DNA of 64,000 nt from Massilia sp. BSC265 (GTDB taxonomy: Bacteria; Pseudomonadota; Gammaproteobacteria; Burkholderiales; Burkholderiaceae_D): the NCBI RefSeq assembly GCF_000740675.1, contig NZ_JPXI01000039.1, forward strand, positions 186,001 to 250,000, in the 5' to 3' direction. The notes below the pieces were generated by a model, which saw only the letters and a list, made by a program, of their open reading frames with translations, ran no database searches and had not been told where the DNA came from. Numbering within the stretch: the stretch's first letter is position 1; the number at the start of each line of letters is the position of its first letter. This document shows positions 1 through 8,272 of the stretch, in pieces. The translations under genes and the position numbers were made by a program.

Positions 1-1474
1 CCGCCGGGCGGTAGACGTCGTGGGTCGTATCGTCCTCGCGCGTCCAGATCAGCTGCACCGGCTTGCCGTCGATGGCCATCGCCACCGTCACCGCCTGCGC
101 CACCATGTCGGCTTCCAGCCGGCGTCCGAAACCACCGCCCAGCAGCATCACCTCGATGGTCACGTCGGCGCGATCGACACCCGCCACGCGCGCCGCCACG
201 TCCACTGCGATGCTCGGCACCTGGGTCGAGGCCCACAGGCGCACCTTGCGGCGCCCTTGCGCGTATTCGACCTGGGCGGTGCAGTTGACCGGCTCCATGG
301 CCGCGTGCGCCAGAAAAGGCGCGCGGTACTCGGCGGTCACCGTCATCGCCACGCCGTCCACGTCCTGGGTGCCCGCTTCGTGGTAGACGTAGCCGCCCTC
401 CTCGTCGAGGGCGCGCGCGAAGTCCCCGAAAATGGATGCGCTGGAGAACCAGCCTGTTTTCTTGACCTGCCACTTCACCTGCAGCGCGTCCAGGGCCCGG
501 CGCGCCTGCCACCAGTGGGCCGCGACCACGGCAACGCCGACGCCGTAGCCGCTGCGCCCGTCGGTCATGCCAGGGATCGGCACTATCTTCAGCACGCCGG
601 GCATGGATGCCGCGGCGTCTCCTTCGTACCCGAGGTAGGTGGCGCTCACCATGGGCGCCATCTTCACCGCCGCGTACACCATGCCCGGCACGCGCGCGTC
701 GATGCCGAAGCGCGCGCTGCCGTCGACCTTGGCGCGGCTGTCCAGCCGTGGGAGGGGCTTGCCGATCAGGCGGAACTCGCGCGGCTCCTTCAGGCGTACA
801 TCGCTGCTGTCGATCCCGGCGCCGACCCGCGCCGCCTCTGCAGCCAATGCGCCATAGCCTGCGCGGCGCCCGTCCGGGCCCAGGACGACACCGTCTTCGG
901 TACGCAGGCGCGCCGCCGGCAGCTTCCATTGCTCGGCCGCGGCCTTGACCAGCATGGCGCGCGCCACCGCGCCGGCCTCGCGCATCGGCAGCCAGGCATC
1001 CTTGACGCTGGTGGAACCGCCCGTGAACATGATGCCCATTTCGCGCCCGAGCTTGGCCATCAGCCACTGCGCTCCCTGGCGCGCGCTGCCCGTGTCGTCG
1101 GGGTGGAAAGGCAGGTTCTCGCGCAGCACCGTGAGGTTGGCAAAGATCTTGTCGATCGGCGCCTGGGCGATCCGTACGCTGGACAAGGGTACGTCGAGCT
1201 CCTCGGCCACCAGCATCGGCAGCGCGGTGTGCACGCCCTGCCCCATCTCGCTGCGCGGCACCACGACCGAGACCGCGCCATCCGGGGCGATGGCGATCCA
1301 GCCGTTCAGGGCTACCGTGTCACCGCCGAGCGCCAGCGGATTGGCCGTGTGCAGGCGCTGGCGCGGCGGCTGTACACCCCAGCCGACCAGCATGGCGCCG
1401 CCGGCGAGCAGGCCGCCCAGCAGGAAGCGGCGGCGCGAGCGTCCCTTGCGGCCAGGCGCGCCCGCCACGCTCAC
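1..1474 (-). CDS. Xanthine dehydrogenase-family molybdopterin-binding subunit (isoquinoline 1-oxidoreductase beta-like), partial
   Basis: Large, molybdenum-cofactor-binding subunit of a periplasmic aldehyde/N-heterocycle oxidoreductase; 491 codons are visible and the C-terminal part lies beyond the window edge. The start is a GTG two bases behind the stop of the upstream GGDEF/EAL gene. The N-terminus carries a Tat-type signal (SRRRFLLGG, then a hydrophobic stretch), as expected for IorB-type subunits exported with their cofactor. Family signatures include PRSEMGQGVHTALP, FTGGSTSVKDAW, AHAAMEPVNCTA and LLGGGFGRR. The small 2Fe-2S subunit that normally partners it is not in view and would be expected downstream. 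Family assignment is firm; the substrate is unknown. Confidence 0.88.
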   Translation of the reverse strand, partial: MSVAGAPGRKGRSRRRFLLGGLLAGGAMLVGWGVQPPRQRLHTANPLALGGDTVALNGWIAIAPDGAVSVVVPRSEMGQGVHTALPMLVAEELDVPLSSVRIAQAPIDKIFANLTVLRENLPFHPDDTGSARQGAQWLMAKLGREMGIMFTGGSTSVKDAWLPMREAGAVARAMLVKAAAEQWKLPAARLRTEDGVVLGPDGRRAGYGALAAEAARVGAGIDSSDVRLKEPREFRLIGKPLPRLDSRAKVDGSARFGIDARVPGMVYAAVKMAPMVSATYLGYEGDAAASMPGVLKIVPIPGMTDGRSGYGVGVAVVAAHWWQARRALDALQVKWQVKKTGWFSSASIFGDFARALDEEGGYVYHEAGTQDVDGVAMTVTAEYRAPFLAHAAMEPVNCTAQVEYAQGRRKVRLWASTQVPSIAVDVAARVAGVDRADVTIEVMLLGGGFGRRLEADMVAQAVTVAMAIDGKPVQLIWTREDDTTHDVYRPA

Positions 1475-1475
1475 C

Positions 1476-4400
1476 TCAGGTTTCGCTCGCTTCGGATCTG
1501 CCTGCCTCGTTCGATTCATCGTGTTCCTGTTCCTGTGGCCTTCCCCAGCGCGACAGTATATCGCCAGGCGCGACCGGCCGGCTGTAGAGGTAGCCCTGGG
1601 CCTGGCGGCAGCCGTGCCGCAGCAGGAAGGCGGCCTGTTCCTTGCTTTCCACCCCTTCCGCGACCACCGACAGGTTCAGGCTCTTGCCGAGCTGGATGAT
1701 GGCGACCGTGATGGCCTCGTCGTTGGCGTCAAGCAGGATGTCCTGGATGAAGCTGCGGTCGATCTTCAGGGTCTGCACCGGCAGCTGGCTCAGGTAGGCC
1801 AGCGAGGAATAGCCGGTGCCGAAATCGTCGATCGCCAGGCCGACGCCGACCGCGCGCAGGTCGTTGATGTGCTGCAGGGCGTCGCCGGTGTTCATGATGA
1901 CCGACTCGGTCACCTCCAGCTGCAGCCGCCCCGCTTCCAGGCCAGTGTCGGCCAGCACCCCGGCCACCATCGGCGCGATGCTGCCGCGCTCGAACTGGCG
2001 CACCGACAGGTTGACCGCCATCTTGGGCACGTGCAGTCCGGCCCGGCCCCAGCGAACCATCTGCGAGCAGGCCTCGGCCAGCACCCACTGGCCCAACTGG
2101 CTGATGAAGCCGGTGTCCTCGGCCACAGGGATGAAGCGCACCGGCGCCACCATGCCCAGCTCCGGGCTGTTCCAGCGCACCAGGGCTTCGACGCCGACCA
2201 GGCCGCCGGTATCGATGTCGACCTGGGGCTGATAATGGAGGAAGATCTCGCGCCTCTCGATCGCGCGGCGCAGCAGCGACTCCAGGCGCAGGCGCTCCAC
2301 GCCCTCGCCGCTCATCGACGGCGCATAGAACTGGTAGCCGTTGCGGCCACGCGCCTTGGCCTGGTACATGGCGATGTCGGCATTCCGGACCAGCATGTTC
2401 AGGTCGGTGGCGTCCTGGGGGAACAGGCTGATGCCGACGCTACCGGTGACGAACAGTTCGTGGCCGGACACGGTGACCGGCTGCTCGAACAGGGCCATCA
2501 GCTTCTCCGCCACGTGGGCAGCGCCAAGGCTGCCCACGTCTTCCAGCAGCACGATGAATTCGTCGCCGCCCAGGCGCGCCAGCGTATCGCCCTCGCGCAG
2601 GCAGGCGGCCAGCAGACCCGCCACCTGCTTGAGCAGCGTGTCGCCCACATGGTGGCCGAGGGTGTCGTTGACGTTCTTGAAGCGGTCCAGGTCGATGAAC
2701 AGCACCGCCAGCTGCTGGCCCTCGCGCGCGCAGCGGACCATCGCGTGCTGCAGGCGGTCGTGGAACAGCAGGCGGTTCGGCAGCGCGGTGAGCGGATCAT
2801 GGTGGGCCAGGTGGTCGAGCTTGTCCTGCGATTGCTTGACCTCGGTGATGTCGCTGAACACGCAGACGTAATGCGTGACCTCGTCCTTGTCGTCGCGCAC
2901 GCTCGACACCGTCAGCCATTCCAGGTAGCCCTCGCCGTTCTTGCGGTTTTCCCAGCGTTCGCCACGCCAGAAGCCGCTATCGGCCAGGTCGCGCCACATC
3001 TCCCGGTAGAGGGGATCCTCGTGGCGCCCGGCGCGCGTCAGGCTGGACTGCTGGCCGAGCGCTTCCATCTCGGTGTAGCCGGTGATCTGGGTGTAGGCGG
3101 GATTGATCGCGACGATACGCCCATGCACGTCGAGCACGGCCACGCCGTCGGCGATGTGCTCGAGCACGGTGGCCGACAGGCGCAGCTTTTCTTCCGCCAG
3201 CTTGCGCTCGGTGATGTCGGCGAAGACCCAGATGCTGCCATCGTTCGGCCGTGCCGCGTCGAGGGCGCAGCCGCTCACCAGCAGCCAGGACAGGCTGCCG
3301 TCGCGGCGGCGGAACTGGATTTCCTCTCCGGGATCGAGGCCGCCTGCGATCGCCGGGTACTTTTCAAGCCACACGCGCTCGTATTCGGCCCGGCCCGGGA
3401 ACAGGATCTCGGTCGACCTGCCCACCATCTCGGCTTCGCCGTAGCCGAACAGCGCTTCGGCGCGCCGGTTGGCCGAGACGATGCGGCGCTCGCGCACGAA
3501 CAGGACGCCGAACATGACGTTGTCCAGGATCGCGCCCTGCTCGGTGAGCAGGGCCTCGATGCGCATCTCGTTGTGCTTGCGCTCGCTGATATCGTAGATG
3601 ATGCCGTCGACCCGGAATGCTTCGCTGCCCCACTCGCCCTGTGGCTGGCCGATCTCCAGCACCCAGCGCTCGATGCCGCCGGCGTCGATGATGCGGTACT
3701 CGACCTCGTAGGGGCTGCCGGTCTGCAACGCGTCCTTGGCGGCATGGCGCTGCATGCGCCGGTCCTCCGGATGGATGATGCCGGCCCAGTCATCGGTGGT
3801 GGCCAGCATGAAGCGCTCGGCCGGGTAGCCGGAAATCTCCTCGATGGCGTCGCTGACGAAGTCGATCCGGCCGCCCGGGCGCGCGCGGAACACGGCGCCC
3901 GGCACCTGGGCGACGATGGTCCGGAACTGTTCCTCGCGCCGCCCGATGTCGGCGAACAGCTGGCCGATCGCCATGCGCATGCGCTCCATCTGGAGGCCAA
4001 GGCGCCCCAGTTCGTCGTCGACGGGCAGTTCGAGCGGGGTGTCGAAGTCGCCGCGCGCCAGGCGGTCGGAAAAACTGGTGAGCGTGCGCAGCGGCGACAG
4101 CAGGCGGCGCCTGATCAGGAGCGCGATCAGGACCAGCGACACGGCGAGCTGGATCGCCAGCACCAGCGCGTAGTTGCGCTGCTTGGCGCGCAGGTCCAGC
4201 AGGTTGAGATGGTCGCTCATCTCGATCATCACGTGGCCGATCGCCTGGCCGCGAACGATCACGTCGCGCTCGGCGCGGTAGATGCCGGAGCCGGGCGGCG
4301 CCGGCGTGTGGCGGCTGATTACTTCTGCCTGCGCCAGGTCGCGCACCGTCACGCGCACGATGGCCGGGTCACGCACGAAGGAATCGAGCAGCGAACCCGC

Positions 4401-4655
4401 CGCTTCGAGGTTCATGTCCCATAATGATTCCTGAACGCCGAGCGCGAGCGTGTCGGCATTGCGCTGCAGCGTATCGTTCAGGCTGTGGAGCGCCGCTTCG
4501 CGCTGCTTCACGCCGACGAGGAACCAGCCGCCCGCCAGCGCCGGCACGGCCAGGCCGACGAAGACCACCAGCAGCAGCGCGCCATAGATCGAACGACCGT
4601 ACAGTTTGCGCAGCCTGGAAGGCAGGGCGCGGAAGGAAAAACGTGGCAGGGACAT
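1476..4655 (-). CDS. Membrane-anchored PAS-PAS-PAS-GGDEF-EAL protein (c-di-GMP synthesis/degradation)
   Basis: 1059-residue inner-membrane signalling protein. Order: TM helix (about 23-48), periplasmic sensor region, second TM (about 162-181), HAMP-like linker (182-240), three PAS domains (about 245-360, 370-485, 490-610), GGDEF (about 620-780) and EAL (about 795-1040). The GGDEF signature is intact (696-700) and an RxxD inhibitory site (REGD, 687-690) sits exactly five residues before it. The EAL signature is intact (EALVRW from 823). Both catalytic halves therefore look competent and the net activity cannot be predicted. The next gene downstream, a molybdenum hydroxylase, starts immediately behind its stop, suggesting cotranscription. 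Confidence 0.93.
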   Translation of the reverse strand: MSLPRFSFRALPSRLRKLYGRSIYGALLLVVFVGLAVPALAGGWFLVGVKQREAALHSLNDTLQRNADTLALGVQESLWDMNLEAAGSLLDSFVRDPAIVRVTVRDLAQAEVISRHTPAPPGSGIYRAERDVIVRGQAIGHVMIEMSDHLNLLDLRAKQRNYALVLAIQLAVSLVLIALLIRRRLLSPLRTLTSFSDRLARGDFDTPLELPVDDELGRLGLQMERMRMAIGQLFADIGRREEQFRTIVAQVPGAVFRARPGGRIDFVSDAIEEISGYPAERFMLATTDDWAGIIHPEDRRMQRHAAKDALQTGSPYEVEYRIIDAGGIERWVLEIGQPQGEWGSEAFRVDGIIYDISERKHNEMRIEALLTEQGAILDNVMFGVLFVRERRIVSANRRAEALFGYGEAEMVGRSTEILFPGRAEYERVWLEKYPAIAGGLDPGEEIQFRRRDGSLSWLLVSGCALDAARPNDGSIWVFADITERKLAEEKLRLSATVLEHIADGVAVLDVHGRIVAINPAYTQITGYTEMEALGQQSSLTRAGRHEDPLYREMWRDLADSGFWRGERWENRKNGEGYLEWLTVSSVRDDKDEVTHYVCVFSDITEVKQSQDKLDHLAHHDPLTALPNRLLFHDRLQHAMVRCAREGQQLAVLFIDLDRFKNVNDTLGHHVGDTLLKQVAGLLAACLREGDTLARLGGDEFIVLLEDVGSLGAAHVAEKLMALFEQPVTVSGHELFVTGSVGISLFPQDATDLNMLVRNADIAMYQAKARGRNGYQFYAPSMSGEGVERLRLESLLRRAIERREIFLHYQPQVDIDTGGLVGVEALVRWNSPELGMVAPVRFIPVAEDTGFISQLGQWVLAEACSQMVRWGRAGLHVPKMAVNLSVRQFERGSIAPMVAGVLADTGLEAGRLQLEVTESVIMNTGDALQHINDLRAVGVGLAIDDFGTGYSSLAYLSQLPVQTLKIDRSFIQDILLDANDEAITVAIIQLGKSLNLSVVAEGVESKEQAAFLLRHGCRQAQGYLYSRPVAPGDILSRWGRPQEQEHDESNEAGRSEASET

Positions 4656-4698
4656 GGGGTTTCGGCCTGTGCCCTGCCGCCAGGCAGGGATTTACGTA

Positions 4699-4715
4699 GA
4701 GCAATAGAATTGCTC
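4699..4715. promoter_or_regulatory. Perfect inverted repeat upstream of the PAS-GGDEF-EAL gene
   Basis: GAGCAAT-AGA-ATTGCTC forms a perfect 7-bp inverted repeat with a 3-bp centre. It lies 44 bp upstream of the minus-strand GGDEF/EAL start and about 120 bp upstream of the plus-strand DUF1993 start. Size and position fit a dimeric repressor or activator site in a divergent promoter region; the protein that binds is unknown. Confidence 0.4.
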
Positions 4716-4836
4716 GATTATGCATGTCGGATGACAAAGAGTCATCAATTTGCATATTTCCGGGCGTGCCTGCCCACCCGGGTGTCGGCGGGATGCCACA
4801 AGACTTGCTATGATTGAATCTTTCGGAGGAGAAACC

Positions 4837-5343
4837 ATGAGCCTGTCCATGTATACCGCTTCGGTTCCCGTGTTCCAGAAGATGCTGCGCGCCCTCGCCG
4901 GCGTGCTGGAGAAAGCCGAAGCGCACGTCCAGCAGCACAAGCTCGAGCCGGCGGCCCTGCTTCAGGCGCGCCTGTTCCCGGACATGTTCCCGCTGGTGGG
5001 CCAGGTCCTGATCGCGACGGATTTCGCCAAGGGCGCAAGTGCGCGCCTGGCCGGCAGGGAGGTGCCACGCTACGACGACACCGAACAGAGCTTCGCCGAA
5101 CTGCAGCAGCGCATCACCAAGACCCTGGGCTACATCGAATCGCTGCCGCGCGAGGCGTTTGACGCTGCCGCGGAACGCGCCATCACCCACGGCGCCGGCG
5201 AGCGCGCGCGCCACTTCGAGCGCGGCGACGACTACCTCACCGGCTTCGTGCTGCCCAATTTCTTCTTCCACGTCACGACCGCGTACGCGATCTTGCGGCA
5301 CAACGGGGTGCCGATCGGGAAGCGCGACTTCCTAGGTCTCTAA
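4837..5343 (+). CDS. DUF1993 family protein
   Basis: 168-residue soluble protein of the DUF1993 family, a four-helix DinB-like fold of unknown function. The ATG was chosen because a good ribosome binding site (GGAGGA, 4825-4830) lies six bases before it; the longer in-frame extension has none. Features seen are an N-terminal MSLSMYTASVPVF, typical of the family, and a C-terminal FFHVTTAYAILRHNGVPIGK, where the family keeps a conserved His. No signal peptide or TM segment. Transcribed alone, divergent from the GGDEF/EAL gene, and followed by a palindromic hairpin shared with the convergent DUF1289 gene. Confidence 0.88.
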   Translation: MSLSMYTASVPVFQKMLRALAGVLEKAEAHVQQHKLEPAALLQARLFPDMFPLVGQVLIATDFAKGASARLAGREVPRYDDTEQSFAELQQRITKTLGYIESLPREAFDAAAERAITHGAGERARHFERGDDYLTGFVLPNFFFHVTTAYAILRHNGVPIGKRDFLGL

Positions 5344-5344
5344 T

Positions 5345-5383
5345 ATACCTAGGGTAGCCGGCTCGGCTGACCACCCTAGGTAT
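5345..5383. terminator. Hairpin between convergent genes, REP-like
   Basis: A perfect 11-bp inverted repeat (ATACCTAGGGT ... ACCCTAGGTAT) with a 17-nt GC-rich loop directly follows the DUF1993 stop. The right arm contains the TAG stop of the convergent DUF1289 gene. There is no T-run, so this is a bidirectional hairpin or REP-like element more than a textbook intrinsic terminator. The core TAGGGTGG/CCACCCTA recurs near 48.8 kb and 57.1 kb. Confidence 0.55.
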
Positions 5384-5615
5384 TCCGGCGCGGGTAGCCC
5401 TGCGCCAGGATCCGCTCCCACACCCGCTCTTTTTCCTCGGCGCTCATCGACACCCAGTGCGCCACCTCGACATAGGTACGGCCGCAGCCCCGGCAGATTT
5501 CATCGAAGGTGGTCGAACACACCGCGACACAGGGAGTGTCAGGGCGCTGGGGCGCGCCGTCCGGCTCAGGAAGCTGCGGCATTGCGCCGCCCGGCTCAGC
5601 GCGCTGGTCCGACAT
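5376..5615 (-). CDS. DUF1289 domain protein, small cysteine-rich
   Basis: 79-residue protein of the DUF1289 family. The conserved core is seen as CVAVCSTTFDEICRGCGRTY (residues 29-48), with four Cys spaced like a small metal-binding knuckle, followed by the family's W(V)xMSxEEKxxV(W) pattern. The biochemical function is not known. The start ATG overlaps the end of the upstream DUF1415 gene by 20 nt, so the two are almost certainly one operon with coupled translation; this pairing favours the short start over longer in-frame extensions. Confidence 0.85.
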   Translation of the reverse strand: MSDQRAEPGGAMPQLPEPDGAPQRPDTPCVAVCSTTFDEICRGCGRTYVEVAHWVSMSAEEKERVWERILAQGYPRRNT

Positions 5616-6174
5616 CGAGCTTGTCCCAGCCTTCGTGGCCGAGTCGTTCCATGGTGTCGATATTCTTCTCGAAGATCTCGGACGCCTCCGGGAAGGCCTC
5701 GACCGCGCGGTCGATGCTGTCCTCGCGCAGCAGGTGCAGGGTCGGGTACGGCGCGCGGTTGGTGTAGTTCGAGATGTCGTTCGCGTCGGTGTCGGCGAAC
5801 TGGTAGTTCGGGTGGAAGCTCGCCACCTGCAGCTCGCCGTCGAGCCCCATGTCCTCGACCGCCGCATCGGCCACGTCGAGGAATTCGTTGTAGTCCTCGA
5901 AGTCGTTCAGCACGAAGGGATGGATCAGCAGGGTCGTGTCGACCTGCTCGGCCGGAGTATCCGACAGGTGCTGCAGCTCGTCCATGAGCTGCTCCAGCAA
6001 GGCTTCCGGCGTCGTTGCGCTCGACACGACGTAGCGCACCTGCTCCTTCACGTAGACGGACTTGGCGAAGGGACACAGGTTCAGGCCGATGACGGCCCGT
6101 TCCAGCCAGCGGCGGGTGGCGGCGATGATGGCATCGTCGTCGGCATTCGGGTTTGCGATACTCATGGATGACAA
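5596..6174 (-). CDS. DUF1415 family protein
   Basis: 192-residue soluble protein of the DUF1415 family. Recognisable stretches are RWLERAVIGLNLCPFAKSVY near the N-terminus, with a conserved Cys, LLIHPFVLNDFEDYNEFLD, and NYTNRAPYPTLHLLREDS near the C-terminus. The function is uncharacterised; the conserved Cys and acidic/aromatic motifs hint at an enzyme. Two ATGs compete (6174 and 6165) and neither has an obvious ribosome binding site. First gene of a two-gene operon with the DUF1289 protein. Confidence 0.87.
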   Translation of the reverse strand: MSSMSIANPNADDDAIIAATRRWLERAVIGLNLCPFAKSVYVKEQVRYVVSSATTPEALLEQLMDELQHLSDTPAEQVDTTLLIHPFVLNDFEDYNEFLDVADAAVEDMGLDGELQVASFHPNYQFADTDANDISNYTNRAPYPTLHLLREDSIDRAVEAFPEASEIFEKNIDTMERLGHEGWDKLDVGPAR

Positions 6175-6490
6175 TATAAAGCGGTAGGCGGAAGCCGGAT
6201 TGTACGCACACTTTGCGCGCCCTCATAGATTGACACCTCCTCGGAGCTAGGCTAAGTACAGGACGGATGAGGAAGACACGGCTTTCCCACGGGCCCGCCC
6301 TTGCGCCTTCCCGCCTCGAACAGGCATGCATCTGACGGCAATTTCCGTTTTCATGATGTCAATTTACATAAATGAACGTCGGAAATAATTTTGTAACGAT
6401 GAGCTCATATTCCTTGACGGGCTCAAGCATGTCTACGTACACTGCCCTCTTGACCAGTACGTCCGTTCTCGGACGCAACATTGGAAAGCG
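6175..6490 (+). promoter_or_regulatory. Upstream region of the lytic transglycosylase gene with sigma70-like promoter
   Basis: 316-nt gene-free stretch between divergent genes, AT-richer than its surroundings around 6340-6400. A plausible sigma70 promoter for the transglycosylase is TTGACG (6414-6419), an 18-bp spacer and TACACT (6438-6443). A small hairpin CGTCCG-TTCT-CGGACG (6460-6475) lies in the predicted leader shortly before the start codon. No riboswitch class is recognised. Confidence 0.35.
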
Positions 6491-7837
6491 ATGCACGACA
6501 TGATCCGCAAGACCGTAGCGACTGCCGCGCTGGCACTGTTGGCCACCTCCCCGCTGGGTTCACCATTCGCTCACGCCATGGACAACGCGCCCTCCGCCGG
6601 CGCCGTCAACGCCACTGCCAATGCGCTGAACGCCCGCCCTGCCCTGCCCCTGGCGCCCGGCCTGCTGAAGGTCGACGAGTACAAGGAAACCGACGTCTGG
6701 GGCCGCATCCGCAGCGGCTACGCCATCCCCGACATCGACAACAGCCTGGTGGCACGCCACACCCAGGCCTACAGCGCCCGCCCGGACAGCCTCAAGCGCA
6801 TCTCCGGCCGCGCCTCGCCCTACCTCTACCACATCGTGCAGGAACTGGAAAAGCGCGGCATGCCGACCGAGCTGGCCCTGCTGCCCGTCATCGAATCCGC
6901 CTTCAACCCGCAAGCCCTCTCCACCGCCGACGCGGCCGGCCTGTGGCAGTTCGTGCCGGGCACCGGCAAGGACTACAACCTGAAGCAGAACATGTTCAAG
7001 GACGAGCGCCGCGGCGTGCTTGCCTCGACCGATGCGGCCCTGACCTACCTGCAGCGCCTGTACACCATGTTCGGCGACTGGCAACTGGCCCTGGCAGCCT
7101 ACAACTGGGGCGAAGGCAACATCCAGCGGATCATCAAGAAGAACCAGGCCCTCGGCAAGGGCACCGACTTCGAAAGCCTGGCCGAGCTGATGCCGCTTGA
7201 AACCCGCAACTACGTGCCGAAGCTGCAGGCGGTCAAGAATATCGTCGCCAACCCGTCGCAATACAATGTGGCGCTGCCGGTGATCGACAATCAGCCCTAC
7301 TTCACCGCCATCGACAAGACCAGCGACATCGACGTCGCCGTCGCCGCCCAACTGGCAGAAATGTCGCTCGACGAGTTCCGTGCGCTGAACCCGCAATTCA
7401 AGAAACCGGTCATCACCGGCGGCGAAAAGACCAAGATCCTGCTGCCGAAGGAAAACGCCGAGAAGTTCCACCTGAACCTGGCCCAGTGGGGTCGCGAGCT
7501 GTCGACCTGGACCACCCACACGATCACCAGCGCACGTACCAGCATCGCCGCGCTGGCGTCGAAGTTCGGCACCACTCCGGAAGTCATCCGCCAGGCCAAC
7601 AACATCCCGGCCAAGTCGACCGTCAAGGCCGGCTCGACCATCCTGGTGCCGAAGCTCTCTGCCTCGCAGGCCGGCGACATCGCCGAGAACATCATCGACA
7701 ACGCGGTGGTGGCCTTCGAAGCGGAGCGCAGCCCGCGCGTGCAGGCCAAGGCCTCGCGCTACAAGGCCAAGGCAAGCACCTCCTCGACCAAGGAGCGCAT
7801 CGCACGCAATACCTCGTCCAAGCGTAAGCAGCGCTAG
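6491..7837 (+). CDS. mltD: MltD-like membrane-bound lytic murein transglycosylase with LysM
   Basis: 448-residue secreted peptidoglycan-cleaving enzyme. An N-terminal signal peptide (hydrophobic 8-28) is followed by an SLT/GH23 domain (about 105-240). The catalytic Glu is in LLPVIESAFNPQA (Glu135), with the downstream GLWQFVPGTGKDY and AAYNWGEGNI motifs of family 1 transglycosylases. A recognisable LysM (TITSARTSIAALASKFGTT ... ILVP) lies at about 340-390, and a degenerate one may precede it near 295-330. The tail is basic and Ser/Lys-rich. MltD cleaves glycan strands with 1,6-anhydro formation, in wall turnover. A second ATG (MIRKT, 6500) is possible. A monocistronic layout is suggested by the hairpins that follow. 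Confidence 0.9.
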   Translation: MHDMIRKTVATAALALLATSPLGSPFAHAMDNAPSAGAVNATANALNARPALPLAPGLLKVDEYKETDVWGRIRSGYAIPDIDNSLVARHTQAYSARPDSLKRISGRASPYLYHIVQELEKRGMPTELALLPVIESAFNPQALSTADAAGLWQFVPGTGKDYNLKQNMFKDERRGVLASTDAALTYLQRLYTMFGDWQLALAAYNWGEGNIQRIIKKNQALGKGTDFESLAELMPLETRNYVPKLQAVKNIVANPSQYNVALPVIDNQPYFTAIDKTSDIDVAVAAQLAEMSLDEFRALNPQFKKPVITGGEKTKILLPKENAEKFHLNLAQWGRELSTWTTHTITSARTSIAALASKFGTTPEVIRQANNIPAKSTVKAGSTILVPKLSASQAGDIAENIIDNAVVAFEAERSPRVQAKASRYKAKASTSSTKERIARNTSSKRKQR

Positions 7838-7856
7838 TCAGGCATTGATTCACATC

Positions 7857-7932
7857 AAGGCCGGCACTTAAACCGGCCTTAACCCCCGCCTATCGCGGCC
7901 GCACGATCGTGCGGCCGCGTGCAGACTTTTTT
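7857..7932 (+). terminator. Tandem hairpins after mltD, the second a perfect 26-bp palindrome
   Basis: First hairpin: AAGGCCGG (7857-7864), 8-nt loop, CCGGCCTT (7873-7880). Second: a perfect self-complementary 26-mer at 7894-7919 (CGCGGCCGCACGA and its exact reverse complement), with a run of six T at 7927-7932. Together they make a convincing transcription stop for mltD. The second hairpin might also act as a DNA palindrome or in the opposite direction. Confidence 0.6.
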
Positions 7933-7987
7933 AATCTGTTGTATGATGTCGTTTGTGCGCTGCAAAAGCAGGTCCAAACAGACAGGA

Positions 7988-8052
7988 CGCAGCAGTTAAT
8001 TGCAGCACTTATTCGCAGCATTTATTCGCAGCAAATAAGCACAGCAGTACAA
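7988..8052. repeat. 13-bp tandem repeat in the rhlE leader, five units
   Basis: Five head-to-tail 13-mers lie at 7988-8000, 8001-8013, 8014-8026, 8027-8039 and 8040-8052, with consensus YGCAGCANTTATT. Units 2 and 3 (TGCAGCACTTATT, CGCAGCATTTATT) are closest and the outer units are degenerate. A weaker sixth unit may follow (CAAGCAGCATCGC). The period is not a multiple of three, which argues against coding. The array sits 220-285 nt before the rhlE start, so it may be DNA sites for a regulator or repeated RNA elements in a long 5' leader. Confidence 0.6.
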
Positions 8053-8272
8053 CAAGCAGCATCGCAAGCCTTGGCGACAACGATCGCCCTTCTTAAAAGC
8101 CCTCCCGCCCTGCGTGTCAGCATCTCAGACACCGTCCCGGCGCAAAGCTTTTGTGCCGAAATTTCTTTCATTTCTGAGTCATTTCGTAGTGTTGGTTCGC
8201 GTTGCTATTCTGCGCTCGTCGTTGAGACACGACACGCGCGATCATGATTGAATTCCGAAAGTAAAAGTACAC
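8053..8272 (+). promoter_or_regulatory. Remainder of the long gene-free rhlE leader
   Basis: The interval between mltD and rhlE is 435 nt. Beyond the terminator hairpins and the 13-bp repeats I see no gene. A 112-codon open frame spans it, but it starts inside the terminator palindrome, has no ribosome binding site and does not resemble a protein. Cold-inducible DEAD-box helicase genes often have long, structured, autoregulated leaders; that role is inferred only. Confidence 0.3.

Noticed and set aside
945..4424. 1159-codon plus-strand open frame opposite the PAS-GGDEF-EAL gene
   Set aside because: It is an antisense artefact of GC-rich codons; its translation is low-complexity His/Ala/Gln-rich and has no family match, while the opposite strand encodes intact domains.
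6460..6475. Leader hairpin of mltD as a riboswitch
   Set aside because: The stem is only six base pairs with no conserved aptamer features; noted only as a small hairpin.
7909..8247. 112-codon plus frame between mltD and rhlE
   Set aside because: It begins inside the terminator palindrome, lacks a ribosome binding site and covers a 13-bp repeat array; treated as leader.
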